A stretch of DNA of 64,000 nucleotides from Pascua guehoae (Eukaryota; Basidiomycota; Tremellomycetes; Trichosporonales; Trichosporonaceae), in assembly GCA_001600415.1 (NCBI GenBank), contig BCJX01000005.1:904727-968726 (forward strand), given 5' to 3'. Positions 11,143 to 22,540 of the stretch are shown piece after piece. The notes under the pieces are model-generated. The model saw only the letters and a program-made list of their open reading frames with translations, searched no databases and had not been told where the DNA came from. Both the position numbers and the translations under genes were made by a program. Every line of letters starts with the position of its first letter. The first letter of the stretch is position 1.

Positions 11143-13513
11143 ATGGATAATCAGTACCGTCGGGCTTTGACATCCGACGGACCAGCAGGAAATGCTGTCT
11201 TGTCGTCTTCGGTGTTTCCTGTACCATCCTCAGCGACCAAGAAGCGGTCGGCATCCCGCCATGGCACCCACACAACGCGGCCGTCAATGGCAATGCAGAG
11301 CCATCATCCGACTTCAAGAATGTCTATAGTAGGAGGAGCCTCTTTAGGACTTGGACCATCTGTGCGTCGTGCCAACTATGGAGCCCCGCTAACAAGGCAG
11401 CGGCGCAGCATCCTTGCTACCAACCGCAATAGTGAAGCGACCACGAGCGCAACACGAGGAGACGCGGGAATATACGGCAGGACACCTCAAATGTCTCGCA
11501 ATCTTGCACCGTATGTGGCAGTTTGAAGCAACTCATTGTGACTTACCATCTACAGCACTCGCCGTTCGTCTGTCTTCGGGACCGGTTCTATGGCCCCTGC
11601 CCATTTAGTGAACACGAAAGACAGTCGACCTATTCGCGATCGCTCGTTTCAGCAAGCTTGCAGGGAGAATGTGGCAAGCTTTATGAACGAATGTAACGTC
11701 CATGGCCTTACGGAGCGCTGGATAACCTCGCCAATCGTTCGCGACTTTCAGATTGCCTTCCGTTTTTTGGCAACCGAACTCGTTGGACCAGGCCTCATTT
11801 GGGAGAAGAAGTTTGAGGACGAGTGCCTTGGTTTGCTCAAGGACCTGCGATATCCCGCTTTGGAGACTGTCAGCAAGACCGTTCTCGTTGCCCCCGGTGC
11901 TGCCCAAGCCTGGCCGTCGGTGCTGGCAATGCTCAATTGGATGGTTGAGCTGTGCAAGGTGTGTCACTGTTGGCAGAGGTTGATTGATGCTTACCACCGA
12001 ACCTATTAGGCCCAGCAAAAGTGGCATGATACCGAGATGATCTCCGATCCACTACTGTGCTCGGCGAGCGAGCTGCCCCTGGATCACCCTCAACTTGAGG
12101 AGCGTCTGGCATGGGATTTCTTCTCCAGTGCCTACAAAGATTGGTTTGTCACGGGCGAGTCCCCCGAATTCTCAGAGTCGGATCGCCAACTCGGAGAGGC
12201 TTTTGGTGAGCTAGAGTAGCATGGGCGACCGTCTCGCTAACATTGACAGGGCGAATTGCTGCCTCGTCAGCTGATGAGTGCCAACGTCTAGAAACAGCTG
12301 TGAACCGAAAGGATACTGAGCTTCGCCAGCTCCATGCTCAAGAGGTGAGGATGTTTTGGATGATGCAAGCTGACAGCGTCTCAGCCACCACTCAAACAGA
12401 TTGAAGAGGAACATCTTCAGCTTATGAGCGACAAGACCAAGTTTATCACTTGGATCGATGGCCACCGCCAGCGGGTGGAGAAGATGAAGTTGGCTGTTGT
12501 TCGGACTCGGGCTCAGGTGAAAGACCAGAGTAGGTAGTCGCGTCCTTTTGTTACAGAACAGCCACTGATGCCCAGGCTGCACCATTCAAACGGCACGAAC
12601 CGAGCTCGCGGAAACTGAGGCAGCCGTTGCTGCTCAGAACCTCTCGCCTGACGAAGTCAGCCGGATGACCCACGAGAAAGAGTCGCTATCTCGCGCATCC
12701 GATGAACTTCGCGGTAAACGCTCCGAGGTCAGCCAGAACGAGTATGACCAGGAAATGCTGGTAACCAAGGCCATGGATCGTTTCGAACAACTGCAACAAG
12801 ACTATACAACCCTCTCCCATCAGATCGGGATTATCTCGTCACATTCGGCAAACATGCCGCCAGAGTTCAAGGGGATCGACTTTGCAATCGACCTCGATCT
12901 TGGCGGGGATAACTTGAATGAATTACGGGAGCGTGGTCGTGCGGTCATGCAACCCATCCGACCGGCACTTCAGCAATACTGCGAGAAGACTCGTAGGCAA
13001 GTCCACCAGCTGCAAAACGAAGGAATCGCCCTCGAGGATGAGCATGCCCGAATCATTCAAGACGTCGAACGGCAGAAAGAGGATGTCGAGCGGCATGAGA
13101 TGCGACTCAAGCTTGCACACGACCAAGCCGATGATGCAAAGAGGGTGAGATACTTTGGTTTCCCATATCATGCGAAGTGCACATTAACACGCTAGAAACT
13201 TCAGGAGGACTCTTCTGAAGCGAATCGCATGGTCGCCGGACTGGAGAGCGAGGTAATGGCTATGCGGAATGCGAGTCAACAAGGCGTGTTGTCGACACAA
13301 TCGCAACTGGAGGGGACACGAATTGCGTAGGTCGTGCTGAATGTGCAGTACTTTTCTAACGCGTACAGGTTCGAAGAACTTCGACATAAGACACAGCAAC
13401 TTCAGGAGAGCATTATCCACCAGATGACAGGTCACGTCAACAATGTGCTTAATCTTAAGGAATACACGACGACCAAACTGGAAGGAGTTAAGAGCCTTGC
13501 TGAAGCGCAATGA
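11143..13513 (+). CDS. NDC80: Kinetochore protein Ndc80 (Hec1)
   Basis: Ndc80 is the microtubule-binding subunit of the NDC80 kinetochore complex, paired with Nuf2. The start MDNQYRRALTSDGPAG opens a basic Ser/Thr-rich tail of about 130 residues, the expected Aurora-B-regulated tail. The calponin-homology head follows: DSRPIRDRSFQQACRENV, FRFLATELVGPGLIWEKKF, LLKDLRYPALETVSKTVL and WPSVLAMLNWMVELCK (about 11620-11955). The rest is long coiled coil: helices rich in Glu, Gln and Leu from about 12400, including MTHEKESLSRASDELRGKRS and FEELRHKTQQLQESIIH. It ends KLEGVKSLAEAQ and stop. Introns are short. Its 3' side faces a 2.3-kb intergenic region before MYO2. Confidence 0.95.
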
Positions 13514-15800
13514 AATTCTACATTTGTACAGGTCTAAGTACTGCAGCATGTAGAGGCATGCGAGATTTAGCTCGTGAAGTCTGTGTAGCAAGTGTGACGT
13601 GGAACGTTTGAGGGAGGGTGGCCTGGTCGTTGCAATGTCGGACGATCGCGCACAGTCCTGGGTTACGAGGCTCGAGTTGCTGGCTGACCGCCGTCAAATC
13701 AGCCGAGTTGCTGAGCTGTCTGGTGTACCAGTGTCCTATCCGCCCCTTTGCCCGGTGTAACAATGTCCGTGTGGCACAGCTGTGTGCGTAAGGACGGTAG
13801 CGCATTGGTTAGAGTTAGCATGCCACCAATGGTGTTGGTGGGTGAGGTCTTCCGGTTGCATGGATTAAGTAGCTGATGTATGAACAGCTTGAGCAGATCG
13901 ACTGATGCGCATGCTGCAATGGCGTGATGGCAAGAGCTACCGCATGGAATGCTGATATGAGTGTACTGAAGCATGCAGGGGAACGAGATTGCAACACGTG
14001 TCTCTGGACCAGTGGCGAGTGGGTGATGGACAGCAACTGTCGTGAAACCAGGCCACCGTGCGCTAGTGCAACGCGATCCAGCACGGGCACGGGTATTCTC
14101 ACTGCCATGGCGGTACGGGTCTCCATAAGGCACAGCGGACTGTACATACTGAGACTGAGGGGATTATTGGAACGCTCTGACACTCATTATATGCGTCACA
14201 AGCGCAGCCAAATCTGCTGTGCGCGTTGAGCCGCGCACACGCACTGCCCTCTCTTGCGTCTCTGTCGACGATGGCCATTGCCGTGCTCAACATCAACATA
14301 GGTAGCGATTGCAGCCAGTATACAACGTGAACCCACGCAACTAGTTGCCTTGCAAAGCCTTCTAACATCTTGACTGTGCAAATGGTTTTAACTGTGGAGG
14401 GTAGGTTAGGAGCGTACGCTGGGTGCTCCTTTGTACAGACGCGTCAAGATGGAGATGCGTCAAAAGTCGAAACCGTGCGCGCGAGCGCGTGGAGGGGCCC
14501 ATGGACCAGGGGTTGGGCTGGTCGCCGGTTGCAGGCTGCCGGTCGGTTAGCCACAGTGGTGGAAAGGGCGAGGGGAGGCGGTTTTGCATTATGCATCGTC
14601 AGTGGGAGTGACAAAGGGTGGGTGGCTTCTCCTGCATGCGCCTCCGCGCCCAGCGCCCCCGAGTGCAAACTGTTGAAGGATGCGCCATCTGTGCCCCAAT
14701 GTCACAAGATGACACAACTGACCATAGTCGTAGTGATCCGTGATGAGAGAAGAGAAGACTGGGCAGAAGCCCTGTTGCGGGCATGCGGGCCAATGTAGCA
14801 TGACAGTCGTGTTTGGCCATGAACCGCAGGTAATCTACTCTAGGTAGATGCGCGCATATGCGCGATTGCGTTCGGGGTCGGTCGGTTGTCTGGTCTGCGG
14901 GGGTGGGTGTGTGAATATCCTGAGCGGCACCAAATGGGCACTGGCTGGCACCTCTGGCTGGTGCACAGAGCTGGTGCGTGCCTGCTTTGTGCTTTGGGTC
15001 GCGCCCCCAGCGCCCGCGGCCCCTGCAGCCTGCAGCACATGCATGCATCCTCTAGTACCAGCCAGCCTGCCTGCAGCCTGCAGCCTCGTCCATCGCCCCA
15101 GCCTCGCCCTCTCTCGCCCCCCCCCGCCCCGCCCCCCCGGCTCCTTCCCTCGACCCTTGCCCGCTCCCTCGCTCACTCGCTCCCGACTGTGACTGCGACT
15201 GTGGTACAGTGCAGTGGCCAGTGGCCAGTGGCTTTACCTACCGTACAGAAGTCTAGTACAGTAGTGTATATTCAGCCAGAGCCTCGCGCCCCGCTCACCA
15301 CGCGCGCACCACACTGCACACCCCCCGGCCACTGCCCCCACCCCCCTTCCCTTTCCTTCCCCGACCCCCCGACGCGCGCCGCGACACGACACGACACGAC
15401 ACGACACGCATATCGACCACCACCAAATCACAAATCCCATTACACCACCCACCACCTCATCCTCAAACCCACTCTCCATCTTCCTCTTCTCATCACCCAT
15501 CTCAACCCACTCCCCCACTCTCCCCCCTCCCCCCTCTCACCCTCGCCTCCCTCCCCCCGACAAACCATCAATCAACAACCTCTCTTCTCCGTCTCACACA
15601 TTCGTACCGCCGGCGGTCGCTTGTTATTCGTCTTCTTTCACCACTTCAAGAACGCCCAAACTCAAACCACGCATTGTTCCCCAAGCGCTCACGCCGCCCC
15701 GACCCCGTCCCCCGTCCCCCGTCCCCCGTCCCCCATCGACTCGACGAGCTCGTGACGGCAGCAAGTTCGCATCGTTTGCTCACGTTGACCCCTTGGTGCC
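13514..15800. other. Long NDC80-MYO2 intergenic region
   Basis: No supportable gene is present. From the left it holds about 900 bp of mixed sequence and scattered GTACAGT-type motifs (15205-15260). A GC-rich CTGGCTGG/CAGCCTGC patch spans about 14935-15085. A strongly pyrimidine-rich tract of some 650 bp then leads to the MYO2 ATG. The open frames over 14886-15755 are proline/serine translations of that tract. Confidence 0.65.
15090..15760. repeat. Pyrimidine-rich tract upstream of MYO2
   Basis: The + strand is dominated by C and T, with local tandem units (CGACA)n at 15379-15409 and CCCCCGT at about 15704-15736. It is probably a long 5' leader or nucleosome-poor promoter. Confidence 0.6.
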
Positions 15801-18800
15801 ATGGCTTCGGTGTATACCAAGGGGACCCGTGTCTGGCTACCCGATACGACTGCCGGCTGGGTCCCAGGCACCGTCGCGTCTGTCGTCCGGCCTTCAGATG
15901 GTAAACCCACCTCACAGGTTACAATCACGGTTTCCGTCGATGGCCCCTCCGACAGCGGAGGTGCAAACAAGGTGTTCAAATGCTCGCTGGCGGCCCTGCA
16001 AACTGCTTCGGAAGTCAATGGCAACTCGCTGTCCGCCGCTCCGCTTGCGGCAGGGGAAGACGCCCTTCCACCACTGCGCAACCCACCACTTCTCGAAAGC
16101 TCTGAAGACTTGGCCAGCCTGAGTAACCTGAATGAGCCTAGTGGTATGTATTATTTCACGACTGTCCAGGACTATGCTCACTATTCAGTGCTGCACGCGA
16201 TTGCAACCCGGTATGAAGCTCATCAACCATACACCTATTCTGGCATTGTGCTCGTAAGTGATGTAACTCAATGTGTGCTAACAATCATAGGTGGCCTTGA
16301 ATCCTTTCAGCCCCGTTCCTCTTTGTGAGTAGACATCCGCAGAATCGTCTAACGTATACACAGATGGCAACGATATCCTCCAGGCCTACGCGGGAAGGAA
16401 GAAGGGTGACCTCGAACCTCACCTCTTCGCCATCGCTGAAGAAGCCTTGGACCTCATGCGTCGCGGATCTGGTGACGGCGGGCGAGAGTTAACTGGTGCT
16501 GGCGATCAGACCATCGTCGTTAGTGGAGAAAGGTAGGCCTGAATGTTGTGATAGTTGCTCATCAAAACAGTGGTGCTGGCAAAACGGTATCCGCCAAGTA
16601 CATTCTTCGCTACTTTGCGTCGGTCTACAATCCTGCCGACGAGACGTCGCACGGTGAACGTCGTCGAGGCGATGGCAATGATGATGAAGGGATGAGTGAG
16701 ATTGAGCGACAGATTCTGGCAAGCAACCCAATCATGGAGGCATTCGGCAACGCCAAGACTACGAGAAACGACAACAGTTCACGATTTGGCAAATACATTG
16801 AGGTCAGTACGTTTGTAAATGTGTTCTAATCGACAACAGGTACTTTTTGGTAACGCCAACGAAATTGTCGGCGCTCGAATCCGCACGTACCTACTGGAAC
16901 GGTCGCGTCTCGTCTACCAACCAGACACGGAACGCAACTATCACATCTTTTATCAGCTTCTGGCTGGTGCTCCCCCGGAGGAACGCAAGGACCTTTCTCT
17001 GCCCGCGGATCCGCAACAGTTTGCCTATCTTGCAGGCGGAGGACCATCATCGTCCACTATTCAAGGGGTTGATGACGCCAAGGAGTTTCGCGATACGCAA
17101 GATGCGCTTAGCACAGTTGGCATCCGAGTTGAAGAGCAATGGCATGTCTTCAAGATTCTTGCTGCCTTGCTTCATCTTGGAAATGTCAAGATCACTCAAG
17201 CCGGCCGCGAAGCAGTTCTGGCAGATGACGATCCTGCTCTGCTCTTGTGCACTCAACTTCTCGGCTTGCCCTCTTCCGAGTTCAAAAAGTGGACGATCAA
17301 GAAGCAGCTCACTGCGAGGAATGAAAAGGTTGTCAGCAACCTGTCTTCCGCTCAGGCAACCGTTGTTCGGGACTCGGTAGCCAAGTTTATCTACTCTTGT
17401 CTGTTCGATGTGAGTAAGGGCAAACGGGCTCATAGCGCTCACTTTGCAACAGTGGCTCGTAACGAAGATTAACATCACCTTGTCTGGTGACCGCCCTTCC
17501 TCAAAGTTCATTGGTGTCTTGGACATTGTGTGTATACTTCTCAGTCTGAGTATCAATGCAGCTAACACTCAAAGTACGGGTTTGAGCACTTCAAGAAGAA
17601 CTCGTTTGAGCAATTCTGCATCAACTGGGCCAACGAAAAGCTCCAACAAGAGGTACATTTGTCTCATTACAGTGGGCAAGGCTAACTGTCCAGTTCAACG
17701 CCCATGTCTTCAAGGTAATTCACTAGTCTTTCCCTCCAACCGAGTATTGCTCACACTGCGCAGCTGGAACAGGAGGAATATGTTCGCGAGGAAATCAACT
17801 GGACCTTCATCGACTTCACGGACAACCAAGCCTGCATCGACGTCATCGAAGGCAAGATGGGCGTTCTTACTCTTCTGGACGAAGAGTCCCGACTTCCTGG
17901 TGGCGCCGATGCGTCCTTTGCCAACAAGCTTCACCAGCAACTGGCCAAGCCTGTCTACAAGGACGTATTCAAGAAACCTCGCTTTAACCAGAATGCTTTC
18001 ACCATCGCCCACTACGCCCATGATGTGACATACGATGTCGAAGGATTCATCGAGAAGAACCGGGACACCGTGCCGGATGAGCAGCTTGCGCTTCTCCAGT
18101 CGTCGAGCAACAGTTTCCTTCAACGCGCGTTGGAGGAGGCCCTTACCCTCCAGTCTCAAACAGCCACAGCCCCGTCCAACGCAACGCAGAAGACTGGTGC
18201 CATGGCTCCAGGCAAAGCTCCTCCGAAGCGCGCGCCTCGTAAACCTACGCTCGGATCCATTTTCAAGAATTCGCTCATCAGCCTCATGGACACGATCAAC
18301 CACACCAACGTCCACTACATTCGGTGCATCAAGCCAAACGAGGCAAAGAGAGCATGGTCATTCGAGCCTCAACAGGTTCTGTCGCAACTGCGTGCTTGTG
18401 GTGTTCTGGAGACTATTCGCATCAGCTGTGCTGGTTACCCAAGCCGATGGACTTTTACAGAATTTGCCACGCGGTATGTCTCTTTCCCCTCCTCCGCTGA
18501 CGTGCCAGCTACTACGTCTTGGTCAACTCAAAGGAGTGGGAGGCAATGTCCGATGTCAAGTCCTTCTGCCAACTACTCCTCGAGCGCACTCTGAGGGACG
18601 AAAACAAGTATCAGATCGGTCTCTCCAAGATTTTCTTCCGTGCTGGCATGGTCGCCATGCTCGAGTCTCTTCGCACGGATCGACTCAATGCGCTCGTCAC
18701 TTTGGTCCAGAAGAACGTCCGGCGCAGGATTGCGTACAAAGAATATCAAGAGCTGCGCAAGAAGACCATTATCATTCAGGCATGGTGGCGAGGCATTCTC

Positions 18801-21420
18801 GGTCGTCGACAGGTGCAAGAGATGAGGAAGGAGGCCGCCGCTATCCTCATCCAGCGTGCCGTCCGTTCCTACATGCAACGCCGAGCATATGCAGCTACCA
18901 GGGAGGCTGTCATTCGCATTCAGGCTGGTGAGCGAGCATTCTGGTTTAGTCGCTCACTCTCAAAGCTATCCGAGGGTATCAGGCGAGGAAACACTTCTCC
19001 GAGGAGCGTCTGCTTGCTGCAGCGCTCACCCTGCAAAGCTTGTTTCGTGGATGGTGGGTTCTACATGCCGATTAGATCGGAGCTCACCAGTAGCGCTGCG
19101 CGGAAGCGATACCGCGGTGAGGTTCGACGCATCGTCCTTCTGCAAACTCTTTGGCGTCGCAAACTCGCAGTCAAGGAGCTCAAAGGTCTCAAGGCGGAGG
19201 CCAAATCGGCTTCGAAGCTCAAGGAAATCTCCTACCAGTTGGAGAACAAGGTCGTCGAGCTCACCAAGTCTCTCCAGAAGCGTACAATGGACAACAAACA
19301 CCTCACCGTGCGCGTATCCGATCTCGAAAAGGAGTTGGCCGTTTGGCAGACCAAACACGACGAGGTCCACCAACGCTCCAAGGCTTTGGAGGTTAAGCTG
19401 GCAGAGCCATCCGTACCCCAATCCAAGTTCGACGAGCTTTTCGCGTCCACGACAGAAAACGAGACTCGTTTGCGTTCGGCCATGAAGCGTGTGACCGAGC
19501 AAGACGCAGAGATTGTCCGGCTTACAAAGCAACTGGAGCGTACGACGACCGAGTTCAACGAGCGGCAAGCGGCCATTGATACAGCTGTCGCAAAGCACGC
19601 CGAGGACGCATCGACCATGTCTTCTCTGCGACAGGAGATTGCGACTTTGAAGGAACAGATTAGCCGCGCCAGCACCCTCCACGCTCTCACCAAGAACCAG
19701 CGTGACGCTCCTCCGTCGCCGACCTTTGATCGTGGTGGCCTGCGCGAGTTTGCCAACGGTTTGCATACGGACCGTGGCCCACCTGGCGCCAATCGACGCC
19801 GCCAAAGGCGACACAGCACGACTGGCCATGGCCCATCGGCTTCTGCGCATCACGATGACGACGGTCTCGACTTCAAGAAGAGTCCTTCCACAAACCCCCG
19901 CGCAGTCTCCGTTATCTATCCCCAGAGCAACATGCTCCGAGCCCGCGATTCGAACGGCCTGCCAACGGTCTACGACATGTCTGCAGATGAGATTGTTCGC
20001 CTACTGGAGGACGAAGAATCCCTTGATGAAGATGTTCTTCACGGTCTGATCACAAACCTCAAGATTCCGGCAGCCAGCTTGCACAACCCACCTCTTGCCA
20101 AAGAAGTCATTTTCCCTGCCCACCTCATCAGCCTCGTTTCTAACGAGATGTGGAAGCTTGGCATGGTACCTGAGAGCGAACGCTTCCTGGCCAACGTCAT
20201 GCAAGGTATCCAGGGCTTCGTTATGGTACGTGTCCCCCATGCTCCTCCATGAACGGTGCTCACCTTCACACAGCAATTCAAAGGGGAAGATGTCGTTGTG
20301 CCGGGCATCTTCTGGCTATCCAACGTACAGGAGATTCTGTCATTCATCTGCGTCGCAGAATCCGATGCCCAACAGGGAGTCGCGCCCGGCATGGACGAGC
20401 CAGGAGGACGCGACCTGGATTGGGACGCATACGAGCGCCTGGTCGGCATTGTCAAGCACGACCTTGATAGCTTGGAGTACAACATCTACCACACTTGGAT
20501 GCTCGAAGTCAAGAAGAAGCTCAGCAAAATGGTCATTCCGGCATTGATTGAGTCCCAATCCCTTCCCGGGTTCATCACCTCGGACGGAAGTGGACGCATG
20601 TTCCAGCGCATGATCGGCATGGGTAGCAGCAACAGTCAACCAACAGCGAGCATGGACGATATCCTCAACCTCCTCAACAAGGTCTGGAAGTGCCTCAAGA
20701 GCTACTACATGGAGGAGAGCGTCATGCAGCAGGTGGTCACCGAGCTCCTGAAGCTCATCGGTACCATCGCCTTCAACGACCTCATTATGCGCCGCAACTT
20801 CTGCTCGTGGAAGCGAGGTAAGACCTATCGTTGCTCCACAGTTCTGACAATCCCCAGCAATGCAAATCCAGTACAACATCACTCGCATTGAAGGTACGCA
20901 CTTGGGACGAGGGAGGGAGGGAATGACATGTCGCTGACGCAGTCCAGAGTGGTGCAAGGCCCACGACATGCCAGAAGGCCTGCTCCAGCTGGAGCACCTT
21001 ATGCAAGCGACAAAACTCCTTCAGCTCAAGAAGGTGAGTAGAGAGAAACAACCCGCCTGTTAACATTCTTTAGGCTACCATGGGCGACATCGAAATCCTC
21101 TTCGACGTGTGCTGGATTCTGTCGCCCTCACAGATCCAGAAGCTCATCTCCCAATACCACAACGCCGACTACGAAGCGCCCATTTCGCCCGACATTCTCA
21201 AGGCTGTCGCTGCCCGTGTGCGGCCTGAGGACAAGAACGACCAGCTCCTTCTGCAGACGGAACAGGATGAAGTTGGTCCATACCAGATCCCACCGCCACG
21301 TGATATTGCGGGGCTGGAGACATGTGAGTCCACCCATACGAGGCACAACTGACTGGTACAGATGTCCCAGCGTGGCTCAACGTACCGCTGCTGCGGCGAC
21401 TGGCGACGTTTGTTGCGTGA
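15801..21420 (+). CDS. MYO2: Class V myosin heavy chain (Myo2)
   Basis: This is an actin-based cargo motor for polarised secretion and organelle inheritance. The start [15 protein letters not shown] follows a good ATGG context and begins the SH3-like N-terminal domain. The motor domain has the P-loop GESGAGKT (split by an intron at about 16534-16570), [10 protein letters not shown], and the actin-binding segment [14 protein letters not shown] (about 18298-18340). IQ motifs follow (18690-19190: [44 protein letters not shown]), then a coiled coil (19200-19680), a Ser/Arg-rich linker and the globular cargo-binding DIL domain (about 20090-21418). The final exon encodes [18 protein letters not shown]. 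It is roughly 1,550-1,600 residues, normal for the class. In Cryptococcus MYO2 is a MAT-locus gene; here it opens a block that also holds STE11, IKS1, STE20 and an HD gene. Confidence 0.96.
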
Positions 21421-21850
21421 GGGGGCAACACGGAGAGGGCACCTGGTATCAACGGGTGGTCCACATACAGTTTCATGCAATGTATACACTATGGAACCCC
21501 GGTGTGGCGGTTTTGCGCAACGACGACCGCTGGCTTGACAGCTCGGCAGCCGGTGCCGGTGCCACTCTGACTTGTGTCCGTCGTCTCCCCTATAGGCCCG
21601 TCTCCCTGTACTCTGCACAGGCTGTTGCTGCGAGCCAGCCGGCCTGCGGTGGCGGCACAGCTGCGCATGTGGTTCGTCTTGATGCTTGTCTCCGCGCCTT
21701 GTATGGTCTAAGATGCAGCAGGTTATAAGATGCCGCGTTCTTTCCGAACCCAACCATTTGGGTTATTAAGTAAGTGTATTCGGAGGACTACCTTGGCAGT
21801 CGTGCACTGTGCTGTACAGTACAAACAGTGCATGGATTCAGGCCGCTTGC
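21421..21850. other. Convergent spacer after MYO2
   Basis: This 430-bp 3'-3' spacer lies between MYO2 and the small membrane-protein gene. It holds CTGTACAGTAC at 21812-21822 and no gene signal. Confidence 0.5.
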
Positions 21851-22183
21851 CTAATAAAATTGTCTACGGGGTACAGAGCGTGACAGCATTTCAAACGCCT
21901 CTGAGTTATGAGGCCCAGCTCCCATCCACTGCAGGTTGTCCGCCTCTTCATAGTCGACAGGGTAGCGCGTGCCGGATCGCGTGCTCGTTGGACGAGTGAA
22001 GAGTGCCTCCCAAATGTCCGACTGTCGGATCTGCAGGCCAAGACAGCTGGACAGGAAGCAATATATGATGGCGCAGAGGCTGGGCAAAACGAAGTCAGTC
22101 AGTAGTTGGACCAAGCTAGAGGCTCATGTGACGTACCAGAAAAAGGAGACTGCGAGACTGAAGATGAACAACGACTGATCCAT
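21851..22183 (-). CDS. Small single-pass membrane protein, 91 aa, unknown function
   Basis: I do not recognise the family. Exon 1 is 22183-22137 and exon 2 is 22079-21851, joined over a 57-nt intron with a GTACGT donor, a CTGAC branch-like element and a TTGCCCAG acceptor; the frames fit exactly. The protein begins MDQSLFIFSLAVSFF and continues into a Cys-rich hydrophobic run (LCAIIYCFLSSCLGL), one long membrane segment or signal anchor at residues about 4-35. A hydrophilic tail of some 55 residues follows, containing YPVDYEEADNLQWMGAGP and ending SRSVPRRQFY. Its start is 358 bp from the divergent TSR1 start and the two share a promoter with two CACGTG boxes. Good splice signals and a sensible topology support a real gene; the first exon is only 47 nt. 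Confidence 0.65.
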
Positions 22184-22540
22184 GATGACGAGGCCCCAGT
22201 CGGTGGTGGGTGGTGGGCGACGGGCGACGCAGAAGAGGATTGGGCAATGTGTATGTAGAGTGAGAAAGAAGCGAGCTAGCTAGCTATGGCTCGAGCATCA
22301 TCATCTGTACTGTATGCGGTCACGTGGGGTTTAAAGTCACGTGACTAGACTGCGGGCTGCAAAAGTTGCCCATAGCATGTGTCAAAGTGGATGGGATGGG
22401 ATGCAGCACCCGCCCACCTACCTACCCACCACCTCGCTCGACCACACATCCCCACTCATTTCATCCACTCTCTTCCACTGTTTTCCACTCATTCGCCACT
22501 CTCCCCGTGTAAAGACAGATAGAGAGAGATACTGCCAACC
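22184..22540. promoter_or_regulatory. Bidirectional promoter with two CACGTG boxes
   Basis: CACGTG lies at 22321-22326 and 22338-22343 (the second as GTCACGTGAC), between the small membrane-protein gene and TSR1. A C/T-rich leader from about 22400 runs to the TSR1 start. Confidence 0.55.

Noticed and set aside
14886..15755. 289-codon frame upstream of MYO2
   Set aside because: It translates a pyrimidine-rich tract into Pro/Ser/His runs and has no family resemblance.
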